Positions 18,486 to 28,144 are shown, counted from the stretch's first letter. The stretch is 64,000 nt of DNA from DASZIT01 sp963770635 (GCA_963770635.1 CAVYQI010000007.1:124001-188000), one strand, 5' to 3'. The notes: generated from the sequence alone by a model not told the origin. Made by a program: numbers and translations.

Positions 18486-20021
18486 ATGATCGTCCAGTTC
18501 AACGTACGGGACTTCCTCGATCGCGCCGAGTCGGCATATCCCGAACGCCAGGCCGTCGTCGACGAGCCGGATCAACCGGCCACCTCGTGGGGGACGATGA
18601 CCTTTGCCGAGATGGCCGAACGAGCCCGGGCCCAGGCGGCCGGGCTCGACGCACTGGGAATCGCCCCGGGGGACCGGGTGGCGGTGGTGTCGCACAACTC
18701 GGCCCGCCTACTGACTTCGTTCTTCGGAGTTTGCGGGTGGGGGCGGACTCTGGTCCCCATCAATTTCCGCCTGGCGCCGGCAGAGGTGGCATACATCGTG
18801 GAGCATTCCGGCGCGTCGGCGTTGCTGATCGATCCCGAGCTCGACGATGCCCTGGCCGACATCAAGGCCCCACACCGATTCGTCATGGGCGCCGACACCG
18901 ATCCGACCCTCTACCTGTCCGGGGTCGAACCCCGGCGCTGGGATGGCAGCGAAGACGCCACCGCCACCATCAACTACACCTCGGGCACGACGGCCAGGCC
19001 CAAAGGGGTGCAGCTCACTCACCGCAATTGTTGGGTGAACGCGATGGTATTCGGCTGGCACACCCAGGTCTCCGATCGCGACGTCTACCTGCATACCCTG
19101 CCGATGTTCCACGCCAACGGATGGGGCATGCCCTGGGCCACTACCGGCATGGGCTGTCCGCAGGTGGCACTGCGCAAGGTGGACGGCACCGAGATCCTCC
19201 ATCGGGTCGAGCGGCACGGGGTGACGCTGCTGTGCGCGGCGCCCGCGGTGGTCAACGCGGTGCTCGAAGCGCTCCCCACCTGGGACGGACCCGTGCCCGG
19301 CCGGGACAAGACCCGGATCGTCGTGGCCGGTGCTCCCCCGCCGAGCCGGACCATCGAACGGATCGAGGCCGAGCTGGGGTGGGAGTTCATCCAGATCTAC
19401 GGATTGACCGAAACCGCGCCCATCCTGACCATTAACCGGCAACGGGCCGAATGGGATGATCTCTCGTCGGGTGAACGGGCCCGGAAGCTGATGCGGGCGG
19501 GGGCGCCGGCGTTGGGGACGGAGCTGTCCATCAGCGCGGACGGTGAAGTCCTGGCTCGCAGCAACGTCGTCATGGCCGGATACTGGCAGCAGCCCGATGC
19601 CACCGAGACCGCCATGGAGGGAGGGTGGTTCCATACCGGGGACGGTGGCTTCCTCGACGACGAGAATCACCTGCAGATCCTCGACCGGAAGAAGGACGTC
19701 ATCATCACCGGAGGCGAGAACGTCTCCTCTATTGAGGTCGAGGACGCCATCTTCTCGCTGACCGGGGTGGCCGAGGTTGCGGTCATCGGCATCCCCCACG
19801 ACACCTGGGGCGAAATGGTGACGGCGCTGGTGGTGACCGATGACGGGGTCACCATCACCGAAGAGCACGTGATCACCCACTGCCGAACGCTCCTGGCCGG
19901 GTACAAGTGCCCCAAACAAGTGGAGTTCCGTGACGAGCTTCCTCGCACCGCCACCGGCAAACTTCAGAAGTTCCGGCTGCGGGCCCCGTATTGGGAGGGT
20001 TACGAGCGCCAGGTCAACTGA
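18486..20021 (+). CDS. Acyl-CoA synthetase (AMP-forming)
   Basis: 511-residue ANL-superfamily ligase that activates a carboxylic acid to acyl-AMP, then the CoA thioester. P-loop YTSGTTARPKGVQLTH, the YGLTE acyl-pocket motif (IYGLTETAPILT), WFHTGDGG, DRKKDVIITGGENVSS and the C-terminal catalytic lysine context PRTATGKLQKFRLR are all intact. The ATG is preceded by GGAG at slightly long spacing. Most like medium/long-chain or short-chain acyl-CoA synthetases of actinobacteria; substrate unknown. Confidence 0.88.
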   Translation: MIVQFNVRDFLDRAESAYPERQAVVDEPDQPATSWGTMTFAEMAERARAQAAGLDALGIAPGDRVAVVSHNSARLLTSFFGVCGWGRTLVPINFRLAPAEVAYIVEHSGASALLIDPELDDALADIKAPHRFVMGADTDPTLYLSGVEPRRWDGSEDATATINYTSGTTARPKGVQLTHRNCWVNAMVFGWHTQVSDRDVYLHTLPMFHANGWGMPWATTGMGCPQVALRKVDGTEILHRVERHGVTLLCAAPAVVNAVLEALPTWDGPVPGRDKTRIVVAGAPPPSRTIERIEAELGWEFIQIYGLTETAPILTINRQRAEWDDLSSGERARKLMRAGAPALGTELSISADGEVLARSNVVMAGYWQQPDATETAMEGGWFHTGDGGFLDDENHLQILDRKKDVIITGGENVSSIEVEDAIFSLTGVAEVAVIGIPHDTWGEMVTALVVTDDGVTITEEHVITHCRTLLAGYKCPKQVEFRDELPRTATGKLQKFRLRAPYWEGYERQVN

Positions 20022-20140
20022 TGGTCAGTCAGTAGCCGGTCGTCGCGCCTACTTGCCGCCGCTCCGGCAATATCGGCCAGCCGCGCGGCAGCCGCGGCGA
20101 TGCGCTCGCCAAGAGGTGAGCAGGAAGTAGATTCCGCCTC

Positions 20141-20629
20141 ATGCCGGGTCCGTTCGCACCGCCGATCGAGCGTCAATGGACACGGGTGTCGCCCCGGCTC
20201 GCCCTGATGCGGCGCGCCGAACTGGCGACCTTCGGAATACCGGTGGCTGCCGGCGTCGCCGTTGGCTTTTCGTTCGTCTCCACGTTCGCCGGCGTGGCGG
20301 GGGGGATCGTCGCCCTGGCCATCGGCGTCCTGGCCTTTATTTCGATCGGCCGCAATTGGAGATCGTGGGGATACGTGGAGCGGGTCGACGACCTTCTGGT
20401 CACCCACGGCGCCATGTTCAAGAAGCTGACCGTGGTTCCCTTCGGGCGCATGCAGCTGGTCGATGTCGAGGCCGGTCCGATCGAGCGACTGTTCGGTCTC
20501 GTCCGGGTGAAGCTCCATACCGCGGCCGCGACGACCGATGCCGAGGTGTGTGGTCTCACCCCCGATCTCGCCGGCGCCCTCCGCGATCAGCTGACCGCCC
20601 TCGGCGAGGCTCATGCCGCCGGGCTCTGA
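20141..20629 (+). CDS. Membrane protein with bacterial PH (DUF304) domain, YdbS-like
   Basis: 162 residues with two membrane helices (about 28-68: TFGIPVAAGVAVGFSFV and VAGGIVALAIGVLAFI) and a C-terminal bPH2 domain (DDLLVTHGAMFKKLTVVPFGRMQLVDVEAGPIERLFGLVRVKLHT is its usual core pattern). The 17-nt overlap with the next gene, which has the same domain, marks a YdbS/YdbT-type pair. Function in the envelope is unknown. Confidence 0.8.
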   Translation: MPGPFAPPIERQWTRVSPRLALMRRAELATFGIPVAAGVAVGFSFVSTFAGVAGGIVALAIGVLAFISIGRNWRSWGYVERVDDLLVTHGAMFKKLTVVPFGRMQLVDVEAGPIERLFGLVRVKLHTAAATTDAEVCGLTPDLAGALRDQLTALGEAHAAGL

Positions 20630-22211
20630 CCCTGCACCGGGTTCGGCCGGCTCACCTCTTGCTCCCCCGCCTCTCCCGGTTTCACCGCCTTCCGCACCCG
20701 CCCCACCCCCGCCTCCCCCGCCTTCCGCGCCTTCCGCACCCGCCCCACCCCCGCCTCCCCCGCCTTCCGCACCTTCCGCACCCGCTACGCCTCCCCCGCC
20801 TTTCCCGGTTTCACCGCCCACCCCGGGTCCTCCGGACGAGACATATCGGCTTCACCCGCTGACCCCGATCGCTCTCGGCGGACGAATCCTGGGACTGGTC
20901 GTCGTGTTCTCGCTGTTCAGCCTCAGCGAACAGCGGACCGGCACCGGCGGAGGAGGACTGCACTGGCCCACCTTCGCCGTCTACGGCGGGATCGGCTTTC
21001 TGGTCATCGTCCGAGGGCTGATCACGGTGGCGGTCACCCGCTATCACCTGGTCGGCGGCGAGCTCCGGATCGACAGTGGTCTGTTGCAGAAGCGGTCGAA
21101 GCGGGTCCGGCTCAACCGGGTGCAGAGCATCGATGTCCTCGAGCCACTGGCCGCCCGGATCTTCGGGCTGGCCGAAGTGAAGGTGACGACGGCGGGGAGC
21201 GAACACTCTTCGGTGCGGCTGCGCTACCTGTCCCTTCCCGTCGCCCAGGCGCTCCGGGCCGACCTGCTGGGCCGGTCAACCGGGGTGGGGGAAGGGGCCC
21301 CGGAAGCGCCGGAGCGACTGCTGATCGTGGTGCCCCATGGTCGACTGGTTGCCGCGGTGCTCCTGGAGATGATCTCGTGGCGCCTGGTGTTCCTGGCCAT
21401 CGGACCCGGGCTCGCCGCCATCGGGTCGAGCAACGGCCACCGAGGCACCAGCGTGGCCGGCATCGCCTTATTCGTCGGTTTGTTCATCGTGTTCGCCCAC
21501 GCCGCCTGGCAACGGGTCAACTTACTGTGGGAGTTCACCGTTACCGAGTCCCCCGACGGCCTCCGGATCCGCCACGGGCTCCTCTCCACCAGTCGCCTGA
21601 CGGTACCGCCGGGTCGGATCCAGGCCATCCTCATCCACCAACCGTTGTCGTGGCGTCCGATGGGGTGGGTGCAGGTTCGGATGAACGTGGCCGGCTACGG
21701 CCGGGCCTCCACCAAGAACACCACCCTGATCCCGGTTACCGATCGCGCCTTTGCCGAGTCACTGGTGGGCTGGGTGCTGGGGGGGATCGACCTCAACTCC
21801 ATCCCGCTCACCCGGCCCCCCCGCCGGGCCGCCCTCCGAGCCCCGTTTTGGTGGCGAGGGGAGCTGGCCGGATCCGACGAGAGGGTCTTCGTGGTCCACC
21901 ACGGGATGCTGTCTCGCACCATCGACCTGGTGCCCCACGCCCGCACCCAGAGCCTGCGACTGACGGCCGGGCCCATCGAGCGCGCCCTCGGGCTCGCCAA
22001 CATGCACCTCGACTCCACCCCGGGTCCGGTGAGGACCCGCGCCGCCCGCCGGGATGCCGACGAGGCCAGATCCATGCTCGACCTTCAGGTGAGGAGGGCC
22101 CGTGACGCTCGCCGGCTCGATGCGGCTTCGGTCCTCCCGGAACAGCCGCAGGTCCTGGCCCCGCAGTCCGTCTCGGAGCTGTCCGTCCGTCAGCCGCGAA
22201 TCCGGAGCTAA
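20613..22211 (+). CDS. Large membrane protein with repeated bacterial PH (DUF304) domains, YdbT-like
   Basis: 532 residues overlapping the preceding gene by 17 nt. After a Pro/Ala/Ser-rich N-terminus (1-75, made of a 42-bp DNA repeat) come membrane helices (about 90-140 and 215-285) and three PH-type blocks: ELRIDSGLLQKRSKRVRLNR, GLRIRHGLLSTSRLTVPPGR and ERVFVVHHGMLSRTIDLVPH, each ending in an I-ER-FGL-like turn. This is the partner of the YdbS-like protein. The role is unknown; members of the pair are often linked to envelope homeostasis. Confidence 0.8.
   Translation: MPPGSDPAPGSAGSPLAPPPLPVSPPSAPAPPPPPPPSAPSAPAPPPPPPPSAPSAPATPPPPFPVSPPTPGPPDETYRLHPLTPIALGGRILGLVVVFSLFSLSEQRTGTGGGGLHWPTFAVYGGIGFLVIVRGLITVAVTRYHLVGGELRIDSGLLQKRSKRVRLNRVQSIDVLEPLAARIFGLAEVKVTTAGSEHSSVRLRYLSLPVAQALRADLLGRSTGVGEGAPEAPERLLIVVPHGRLVAAVLLEMISWRLVFLAIGPGLAAIGSSNGHRGTSVAGIALFVGLFIVFAHAAWQRVNLLWEFTVTESPDGLRIRHGLLSTSRLTVPPGRIQAILIHQPLSWRPMGWVQVRMNVAGYGRASTKNTTLIPVTDRAFAESLVGWVLGGIDLNSIPLTRPPRRAALRAPFWWRGELAGSDERVFVVHHGMLSRTIDLVPHARTQSLRLTAGPIERALGLANMHLDSTPGPVRTRAARRDADEARSMLDLQVRRARDARRLDAASVLPEQPQVLAPQSVSELSVRQPRIRS
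20690..20783 (+). repeat. 42-bp coding tandem repeat
   Basis: Two full copies and part of a third of a 42-bp unit (starts 20690, 20732, 20774) encode SAPAPPPPPPPSAP repeats at the cytoplasmic N-terminus of the YdbT-like protein. A 17-bp CCCGGTTTCACCGCC element flanks both ends. Confidence 0.8.
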
Positions 22212-22315
22212 CGGCCTTATGTCCCGGTGGCCCGATCGTCCCTGTGGACAGGCCACGGACAACCCACTGACAACCCAGCGATCAACTCGCGCCGCACTTA
22301 CCGAGCGAAGGGGCG

Positions 22316-23248
22316 CTAGGCACCGACTGACGCCGAGGCTCGGACGGCTGAGGCACCCTCGGCGCCCAACCAGCGGGCGATCCGTTCGAGCGTCCACACC
22401 GGTGCCTCCATCATCGGGATGTGGCCGACGCCGGTAGCAACATCGAAGGTCCAGGTTGGCTTGGCCCAACTCACCTGGCGGGAGGCGGCCAGCGGGACCA
22501 ACCGGTCGGCGTCACCGTGGAGTAACAAGGCGGGCTGTTCCACGCCCCGGAGTCGTTGCGCGAACGCCCGCGGCCGGAGGAAGTGCTGAGACAGTGAACG
22601 CGCCGACGACAGGTAGGCGCCGTCCAGAGCCGCCCGGTCGGCGCCGTTGAGGAATCCGACCTGGGCGGCGACCAGGTCGGGCGGGATGCGCGACCGATCA
22701 ACGCAACAGGCGTCCAGCACCCGATGCACCGCCTGCTCCGGTGAGAGGTACTTCCGCCGCTGGGTCAGGAACGTTTCGCCGAGGCCCGGCGTGGCCCCGA
22801 GCAGGAACCCGACGATCGACCTCGGGTGGGTCCAACCCCATCGGGAGGAGGGCAGCGCCGGATCGACGAGTATCAGCCCCGAGACGGAGTCGGGCTCTTC
22901 CATCGCCTGCAGGGTCGCCACCAACCCGCCCATGGAGTTGCCGACCAGGATCACCGGGCCGTCGGCCACGGCTCGCAGAAATCCGCCCACCAACCGACGG
23001 TGGCCGCCGATGTCGGCGCTCCGGCTTTCGACCGGCGTCCGGCCGTGACCAACCAGGTCGAGGGCCAGGACCCGGGCGTGGGCGGCCAGCGAGGGGGCGA
23101 TGGCCATCCAGTTGAGATGGGATCCGCCCAGACCGTGCACGCACACCAGGGTCGGACCGTCCTTCGGCCCATCGAACTCGACGAAGTTGACCGGACCTTC
23201 GACGTCAACGGTCAGCGAGGTGGGGATGGTGACCGGAGGCGCAGCCAT
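22316..23248 (-). CDS. Alpha/beta hydrolase
   Basis: 310 residues. Oxyanion motif VHGLGGSHLNW, nucleophile elbow GNSMGG (Ser about 103), acid in HGDADRLVP and catalytic His in GVGHIPMMEAP give a full Ser-Asp-His triad. No signal peptide. Esterase, lipase or C-C hydrolase activities are all possible. It is convergent with the PH-protein gene and divergent from the glycosylase. Confidence 0.8.
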   Translation of the reverse strand: MAAPPVTIPTSLTVDVEGPVNFVEFDGPKDGPTLVCVHGLGGSHLNWMAIAPSLAAHARVLALDLVGHGRTPVESRSADIGGHRRLVGGFLRAVADGPVILVGNSMGGLVATLQAMEEPDSVSGLILVDPALPSSRWGWTHPRSIVGFLLGATPGLGETFLTQRRKYLSPEQAVHRVLDACCVDRSRIPPDLVAAQVGFLNGADRAALDGAYLSSARSLSQHFLRPRAFAQRLRGVEQPALLLHGDADRLVPLAASRQVSWAKPTWTFDVATGVGHIPMMEAPVWTLERIARWLGAEGASAVRASASVGA

Positions 23249-23328
23249 GGGGCGACGATACCGGCTGTGGCATCATCTGGACTGTGACCGGCCCCGATGA
23301 CGAGTCCGGCAAGACCGCCTGAATCGTC

Positions 23329-23961
23329 ATGGCCGCGACTCGCAAAGATATGGCCGATGCGGCCAAGGCGTTGAGTCGGAGAGATCCGGTCCTCAAAGTT
23401 CTGGTCAAACAGTATGGCTACCCGCCGGGTCGACCCCACGTTCCGGCGTCGATGCGGTTCGCGGTCCTGGCCCGGTCGATCCTCTACCAACAACTGGCCG
23501 GAAAGGCCGCCGCCGCCATCGAAGGTCGGTTCGTCGCTGCCCTCGGCGGCATGGTCACGCCCGAACGGGTCTTGGCCGTCTCGACCGACGTCCTTCGGTC
23601 CAGCGGTCTGAGCGGCGCCAAGGCCCGGTCCATCCAAGACCTGGCAGAGAAGGTCTCATCCGGGCAGGTCTCCCTCGATCGGATCGGTCGCCTGTCCGAT
23701 GAGGAGGTGGCGGACCACCTGGTCCAGGTCCGGGGAATCGGGCACTGGACGGCGGAGATGTTCCTGCTGGGAACCTTGGGCCGGCTCGACATCTGGCCGG
23801 TCGGGGACTACGGGGTGCGGGCCGGGTACGCCCGGTGCTGGCAGCTGCCGGAGATCCCGACCCCCAAAACGCTGATGGTGCTGGGCGAGCCGTATCGGCC
23901 GTTTCGAAGCGTGGTGGCGTGGTACTGCTGGCGAGCCATGGACACCCGCCTCCCGGAGTAG
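23329..23961 (+). CDS. DNA-3-methyladenine glycosylase II family (AlkA-like)
   Basis: 210-residue HhH-GPD DNA glycosylase that excises alkylated bases. Helix-hairpin-helix LVQVRGIGHWTAEMFLL and the catalytic Asp in WPVGDYGVRAGYAR are present, as is the SILYQQLAGKAA block. It lacks the N-terminal beta domain of E. coli AlkA, as usual for the compact actinobacterial form. The 23-bp minisatellite starts at the last base of its stop codon. Confidence 0.85.
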   Translation: MAATRKDMADAAKALSRRDPVLKVLVKQYGYPPGRPHVPASMRFAVLARSILYQQLAGKAAAAIEGRFVAALGGMVTPERVLAVSTDVLRSSGLSGAKARSIQDLAEKVSSGQVSLDRIGRLSDEEVADHLVQVRGIGHWTAEMFLLGTLGRLDIWPVGDYGVRAGYARCWQLPEIPTPKTLMVLGEPYRPFRSVVAWYCWRAMDTRLPE

Positions 23962-24121
23962 CCCGCCCCGGCCCAGCCCCGCCGCCCGCCCCGGCCCAGC
24001 CCCGCCGCCCGCCCCGGCCCAGCCCCGCCGCCCGCCCCGGCCCAGCCCGCCGCCCGCCCCGGCCCAGCCCCGCCGCCCGCCCCGGCCCAGCCTCGCCGCC
24101 CGCCCCGGCCCAGCCCCGGCC
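23961..24121. repeat. 23-bp minisatellite, seven copies
   Basis: Seven consecutive copies of a 23-bp unit beginning GCCCGCCCCGGCCCAGCC; the fourth is 22 bp and the sixth has one substitution. It begins at the final G of the glycosylase stop codon and ends before a C-rich tail (24122-24160). No direct role is visible; it could form G-rich secondary structure on the minus strand. Confidence 0.92.
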
Positions 24122-24183
24122 CCCAACCCAACCCCCAACCAATACCAACCGCCCCCACAGCACTCCGCGGTCCACCGACCGCC

Positions 24184-25377
24184 GTGGGTGATTACGATTC
24201 CGCTGTGCCCCCTCCCAGCTGGAAGCTCGCCCTGTCGAGGACGATGATGTCCGCCCTCCACACCGCCACCCGTTTGCAAGACCGGAAACTCCCCGCCTAC
24301 CCCCTGCCCCCCGACGACCCGTTCTACGCCTCCCGTGAGGACCTGGCCGAGGTCAAGCCGGGCACCCTCCTCGATTGGCGGCCGATCCCGGTGCGGGGGA
24401 CCCGGCTGAAGGTGGCTGCCGACGGTTGGCAGATCCGGTTCCGGAGCACCGATACCGGCGGGGAGCCGATCTCCTCGGTCGCCACCCTCCTGGTCCCGCA
24501 GACACCGTGGCAAAAAGGCCCTCGGCCACTGCTCTCCTACCAGTGCGCCATCGACAGCCTCGGCGCCAAGAGCGACCCGTCCTTCACCCTGCGGCGGGGC
24601 AGCCAGCGGGAGGCGTTCCTGATGGCGTTGGCCCTCCGTCGCGGGTGGGCGGTGGTCACCTCGGACTTCACCGGTCCGCGCCACGCCTACGGGGCGGGCC
24701 TGATCGCCGCCCGGATCAGTCTCGACGGTATACGCGCCTCGTTGGCGTTCGGACCTGGCGGCCTCGACCCCAACGCGCCGGTGGGTGCGTGGGGCTATTC
24801 CGGGGGTGGCCAGGCCACTGCCTGGATCGCCGAGCAGCAACCGACCTATGCGCCCGACGTCCGCCTGGTGGCGATGGCGGCGGGAGGCGTACCCACCGAC
24901 CGGCGTGCCCTCCGGCGGATCGACGGCGGCTTCTTCTCCGGCTTGGCCCTCGGCGCCGCGGTGGGCATCGACCGCGAGTACCCCGAGACCAAGTTGGAGG
25001 TGATCCTCAACGACGACGGCCGGCGGGTCGTCAACGAGATCGCCGACATGAGCGTCGATGAGCTGGTGGCCTACTTCCCGTTCCGGAGCCTCCGGGAGCT
25101 CACCACCGAGCCGGACCCGTTCGACACCGATGGCACCCGGGCCACCAATGAGGAGCTGAGGTTGGGACAGCGCCTGCCAGCCTGCGCCGTCTACCTGTAT
25201 CACTCGAGGCACGACCAGCTGATTCCCATCTCCGGGGCCGACGAGCTGGCGTTGATCTACCGGAAGGGTGGCGTCGACGTCACCCTGCGCCGTACCCACC
25301 TGGGCGAGCACATCGGCGCGGTCCTGAGTTCCACCCCCCGAGCCCTGCGCTTCCTGTCGGCCCGACTCAACGGCTGA
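24184..25377 (+). CDS. Secretory-lipase-family (LIP) alpha/beta hydrolase
   Basis: 397 residues resembling the secretory lipase family of fungi and actinobacteria. GAWGYSGGGQATAWIAEQQ holds the nucleophile Ser, YHSRHDQLIPISGADEL the acid, and HLGEHIGAV the His. Despite the family name there is no obvious signal peptide; the N-terminus is short and only weakly hydrophobic, so the enzyme may be cytoplasmic or use another start. Likely ester or triglyceride hydrolysis. Convergent with the kinase gene, 22 nt apart. Confidence 0.75.
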   Translation: MGDYDSAVPPPSWKLALSRTMMSALHTATRLQDRKLPAYPLPPDDPFYASREDLAEVKPGTLLDWRPIPVRGTRLKVAADGWQIRFRSTDTGGEPISSVATLLVPQTPWQKGPRPLLSYQCAIDSLGAKSDPSFTLRRGSQREAFLMALALRRGWAVVTSDFTGPRHAYGAGLIAARISLDGIRASLAFGPGGLDPNAPVGAWGYSGGGQATAWIAEQQPTYAPDVRLVAMAAGGVPTDRRALRRIDGGFFSGLALGAAVGIDREYPETKLEVILNDDGRRVVNEIADMSVDELVAYFPFRSLRELTTEPDPFDTDGTRATNEELRLGQRLPACAVYLYHSRHDQLIPISGADELALIYRKGGVDVTLRRTHLGEHIGAVLSSTPRALRFLSARLNG

Positions 25378-25399
25378 GCCTCGCTTCGCCGAATCCAGA

Positions 25400-26923
25400 T
25401 CAGTCCCCTGGGCCGCCGTTGCCGTTGCCGTTGCCCTTGCCACCGCCCCCGTGTCCGGCCCCGGGTCCGGCTGCGGTGGTCGGGGTCGTCGGCGGGACGG
25501 TGGTCGGCGCGACGCTGGCCGCACTCAGACCCAAGGTTGAGGCGAGGGTCGAGAGGTCGGCCTGGAGCACGGTACCTTCCGACGCCGCGATGGCACCGCT
25601 CTGGGTGCCGTTGGCGATCGACGTCGCCGCCTGCTGAAGGTCGTTGGCCGCCTGCTGGGGCTTCCCGGCGACTTCGTCGGTGACAGCCTGTTGGGCCTGG
25701 GTGGAGATCATCTGGCCGACACTGGCTGAGACCGTGTGGGCCGTCACCCCGGAGGCGACCTCACCGACCAGGGAAGCCAGCGCCTGGGCCGACGTCGGAG
25801 GACTGGTGGTGGGCGGTGTCGACGTTGTCGTCGCCGGCGGTCGGGTGGTGGCCGTCGAGTTGCTGGTCGGGGTGCCACCGGGGCTGAAGGCGAGGACCAA
25901 ACCCACCACCAGCGCCGCCGCCAGCAGGACCGCCACCGCCGCCAGCCGCTGACGCCGGGCCCGTGACAGGCGGGTGCCGACCACGAGCGACGGTGGCGCC
26001 ACCCGGGTGTCGGCAGGATGCACCTCGGCGGTACGGCCCACACCTGGTGGCGGACTCACCATGGTCATATCGTCGGCCTGGGTGGCGGCGAGCTGGTCGG
26101 TGGCCGGACCGTGGGAAGATTCCCAGGGTGCCGCCAGCGCCGCGGTGTCGAGCAGGTCCGCCACCTCGCCGGCACCGAGCCGTTGGTCGGGTCGATCGTG
26201 GAGCATCCCACTCAGGAGCACCTTCCAGTGAACCGGGAGATCGGCGGGAATCGGGACCGGGCCCGCCAACCGTTGCGCCATCATCTCTCCCGGTGATCCC
26301 CGGTAGACCTGCGCACCGGTCAGGCATTCCAGGAGGACGAGGCCGAGGGACCAGATGTCGGCGGACGGCCCCACCTGATGGTTCTCGAGTTGTTCGGGCG
26401 CCATGTAGGCGGCGGTCCCCAAGGTGGTCCCGTCGAGGGTGAGGGTCGAGACGTCGATGAGACGGGCGACCCCGAAGTCGCCCAAGCGGGCCTGGCCATC
26501 CGGCGTCACCAGGATGTTGGCCGGCTTCACGTCGCGGTGCACGATGCCCCTCCCGTGCACGTAGGCCAGGGCGCTGGCCACCGACGCCCCCAGGTCGGCG
26601 ACGACATCGGGTTGGAGTCGACCTCGACGGAGGATCTCGGCCAGATTCGATCCGTCGACGAACTCCATCACCAGATAGGCCTGGTCACCGGTGACCCCGG
26701 TGTCGAGGAGGCGAACCAGTCCGGGATGATCGAACCCTTCGAGGGCCCGGGCCTCCTGGGCCAGGCGCCGGGCCAGATCGGGGTCGCCCGAGCGAACGAT
26801 CTTGACGGCCACTTCGCGGCCGCGGTCCTGATCGACCGCCAGGTAGACGTCGGACATCCCACCCCGACCGAGGAGCCGACCGAGCCGGTACCTCCCGGAG
26901 AGAATCTCGGTCGTCGGCGTCAT
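25400..26923 (-). CDS. Transmembrane Ser/Thr protein kinase
   Basis: 507 residues from ATG 26923 (MTPTTEILSGRYRLG). Eukaryotic-like kinase domain, residues 11-270, with glycine loop GRGGMSDVY, Lys41, HRDVKPANIL (Asp131), DFG at 149-151 and MAPEQ. A single membrane helix follows (about 340-360), then a Thr/Ser linker and an outer helical domain of about 110 residues ending in a Gly/Asn-rich tail. Unlike PknB there are no PASTA repeats, so the signal sensed is unknown. No partner phosphatase is adjacent. Confidence 0.88.
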   Translation of the reverse strand: MTPTTEILSGRYRLGRLLGRGGMSDVYLAVDQDRGREVAVKIVRSGDPDLARRLAQEARALEGFDHPGLVRLLDTGVTGDQAYLVMEFVDGSNLAEILRRGRLQPDVVADLGASVASALAYVHGRGIVHRDVKPANILVTPDGQARLGDFGVARLIDVSTLTLDGTTLGTAAYMAPEQLENHQVGPSADIWSLGLVLLECLTGAQVYRGSPGEMMAQRLAGPVPIPADLPVHWKVLLSGMLHDRPDQRLGAGEVADLLDTAALAAPWESSHGPATDQLAATQADDMTMVSPPPGVGRTAEVHPADTRVAPPSLVVGTRLSRARRQRLAAVAVLLAAALVVGLVLAFSPGGTPTSNSTATTRPPATTTSTPPTTSPPTSAQALASLVGEVASGVTAHTVSASVGQMISTQAQQAVTDEVAGKPQQAANDLQQAATSIANGTQSGAIAASEGTVLQADLSTLASTLGLSAASVAPTTVPPTTPTTAAGPGAGHGGGGKGNGNGNGGPGD

Positions 26924-27135
26924 GGTCGGTGGTCGGTCGTGGTCATAGCCGTGTCGGTTGGGTGGCGAACCTTTCACCGAGGGTGGTGGAGTTCGCGGCT
27001 TCTCGATCCGAGTTTCCCCCATCCGTCGTCCGTCGCGCCAGGGCGGGGCACCCCCCAAGGCCACTCGCCGGTCTCGGTGTTTGTCGACCCCGCGGGGGGG
27101 TACACCAATTGACGGGTTCGTTTGGCCCCGGGACA

Positions 27136-27149
27136 GCGGGACGTCCCGC
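27136..27149. promoter_or_regulatory. 14-bp perfect palindrome before the membrane-protein gene
   Basis: GCGGGACGTCCCGC lies 30 nt before ATG 27180. It could be an operator or a leader hairpin; nothing else supports a specific regulator. Confidence 0.3.
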
Positions 27150-27179
27150 GCCCCCGGAACTCAGTGAGAGGAGTCGGGC

Positions 27180-28016
27180 ATGACGACTGCTATCAGCGGA
27201 AACAACCAGTGGCCGGAGACGATGAGCGGGAGGCGCACCCGTTCGACCAGCTCGGCCGGAGAGCTTGGCCTCAATCGAGCCACCCGATCGTTGTCGGCCA
27301 GCCTGTGGTCGCTCGGGGTGATCACCCTGCTCATCTCCGCATGGGGCGGGATCATCCCCTACCTGGGTCCGACCTTCAGTTTCAGCGCCGACGGCGCCAA
27401 TTCTTGGCAATGGAGCTTGACCCACTCGGTGCTGGGCCTGGTCCCCGGGGCCATCGGCTGCTTGGTCGCCTTCTCGTTCCTCGCCCCCCTTTCGCCTGAT
27501 GGCGTAGCCAGACGACGGGTGAGCCTGACCGTTGCCGGATTGGTGGCCGTGGTGTGCGGGGCCTGGTTCGTCATCGGGCCGTTGGCGTGGCCGATCGTCG
27601 ACAACACCGGCCAGTACTTCGTGGCGGCGGACCCGTTGCGTGGCCTGGCCAACCAGGTCGGCTACTCCTTCGGACCCGGATTGATCCTCGCCGCCTGCGG
27701 TGCCTTCGCCATCGGGTGGGCGGTCCGCCACAACCGACCACTCGAAGCCGTCGGTGCCAACCAGTCACTCGAGGTGGAGGAATCGGTGTCGATCGTGCGG
27801 ACGGAGCCGCCTGCACCCCTGCTGACATCGCCGCCAGTTGCCGCCCCGGCCGCCTCCGCGCCGTCGGCAGAATCCGCGGCTCCGGCCGCGCCGGCCGGGC
27901 CCTCCGAGTCCATGGCCACCGAGACGATGTCCTCTGCTGACCAGATGGCGTCCGCCCCACCCATGAAGCCGGTGCAGTCGGGTATTCCCGGTGCCAACGA
28001 GGCCAAGCACGGCTGA
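27180..28016 (+). CDS. Four-helix membrane protein of unknown function
   Basis: 278 residues; the start follows GAGAGGAGT. Four predicted membrane helices (about 43-58, 83-105, 116-135, 160-180) are followed by a long Ala/Pro/Ser-rich cytoplasmic or extracytoplasmic tail (190-278). No catalytic motif. Divergent from the Ser/Thr kinase, with 256 bp between starts, so a functional link (a possible kinase substrate) is only a guess. Confidence 0.65.
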   Translation: MTTAISGNNQWPETMSGRRTRSTSSAGELGLNRATRSLSASLWSLGVITLLISAWGGIIPYLGPTFSFSADGANSWQWSLTHSVLGLVPGAIGCLVAFSFLAPLSPDGVARRRVSLTVAGLVAVVCGAWFVIGPLAWPIVDNTGQYFVAADPLRGLANQVGYSFGPGLILAACGAFAIGWAVRHNRPLEAVGANQSLEVEESVSIVRTEPPAPLLTSPPVAAPAASAPSAESAAPAAPAGPSESMATETMSSADQMASAPPMKPVQSGIPGANEAKHG

Positions 28017-28144
28017 CGATTCCTCATCAAGCGCCTTCCCGGCCCGCCGGCTGACCGACTCCGCGTGTCAGCTGCCCGGTAGCCGACTTCGGTGGCGGGG
28101 TAGACATTGGCGATGCAGCTCGGTCCCAGCCTCTGGAACCACCG

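Noticed and set aside
23961..24121. CRISPR array
   Set aside because: Units are directly contiguous with no spacers and no cas genes are present.
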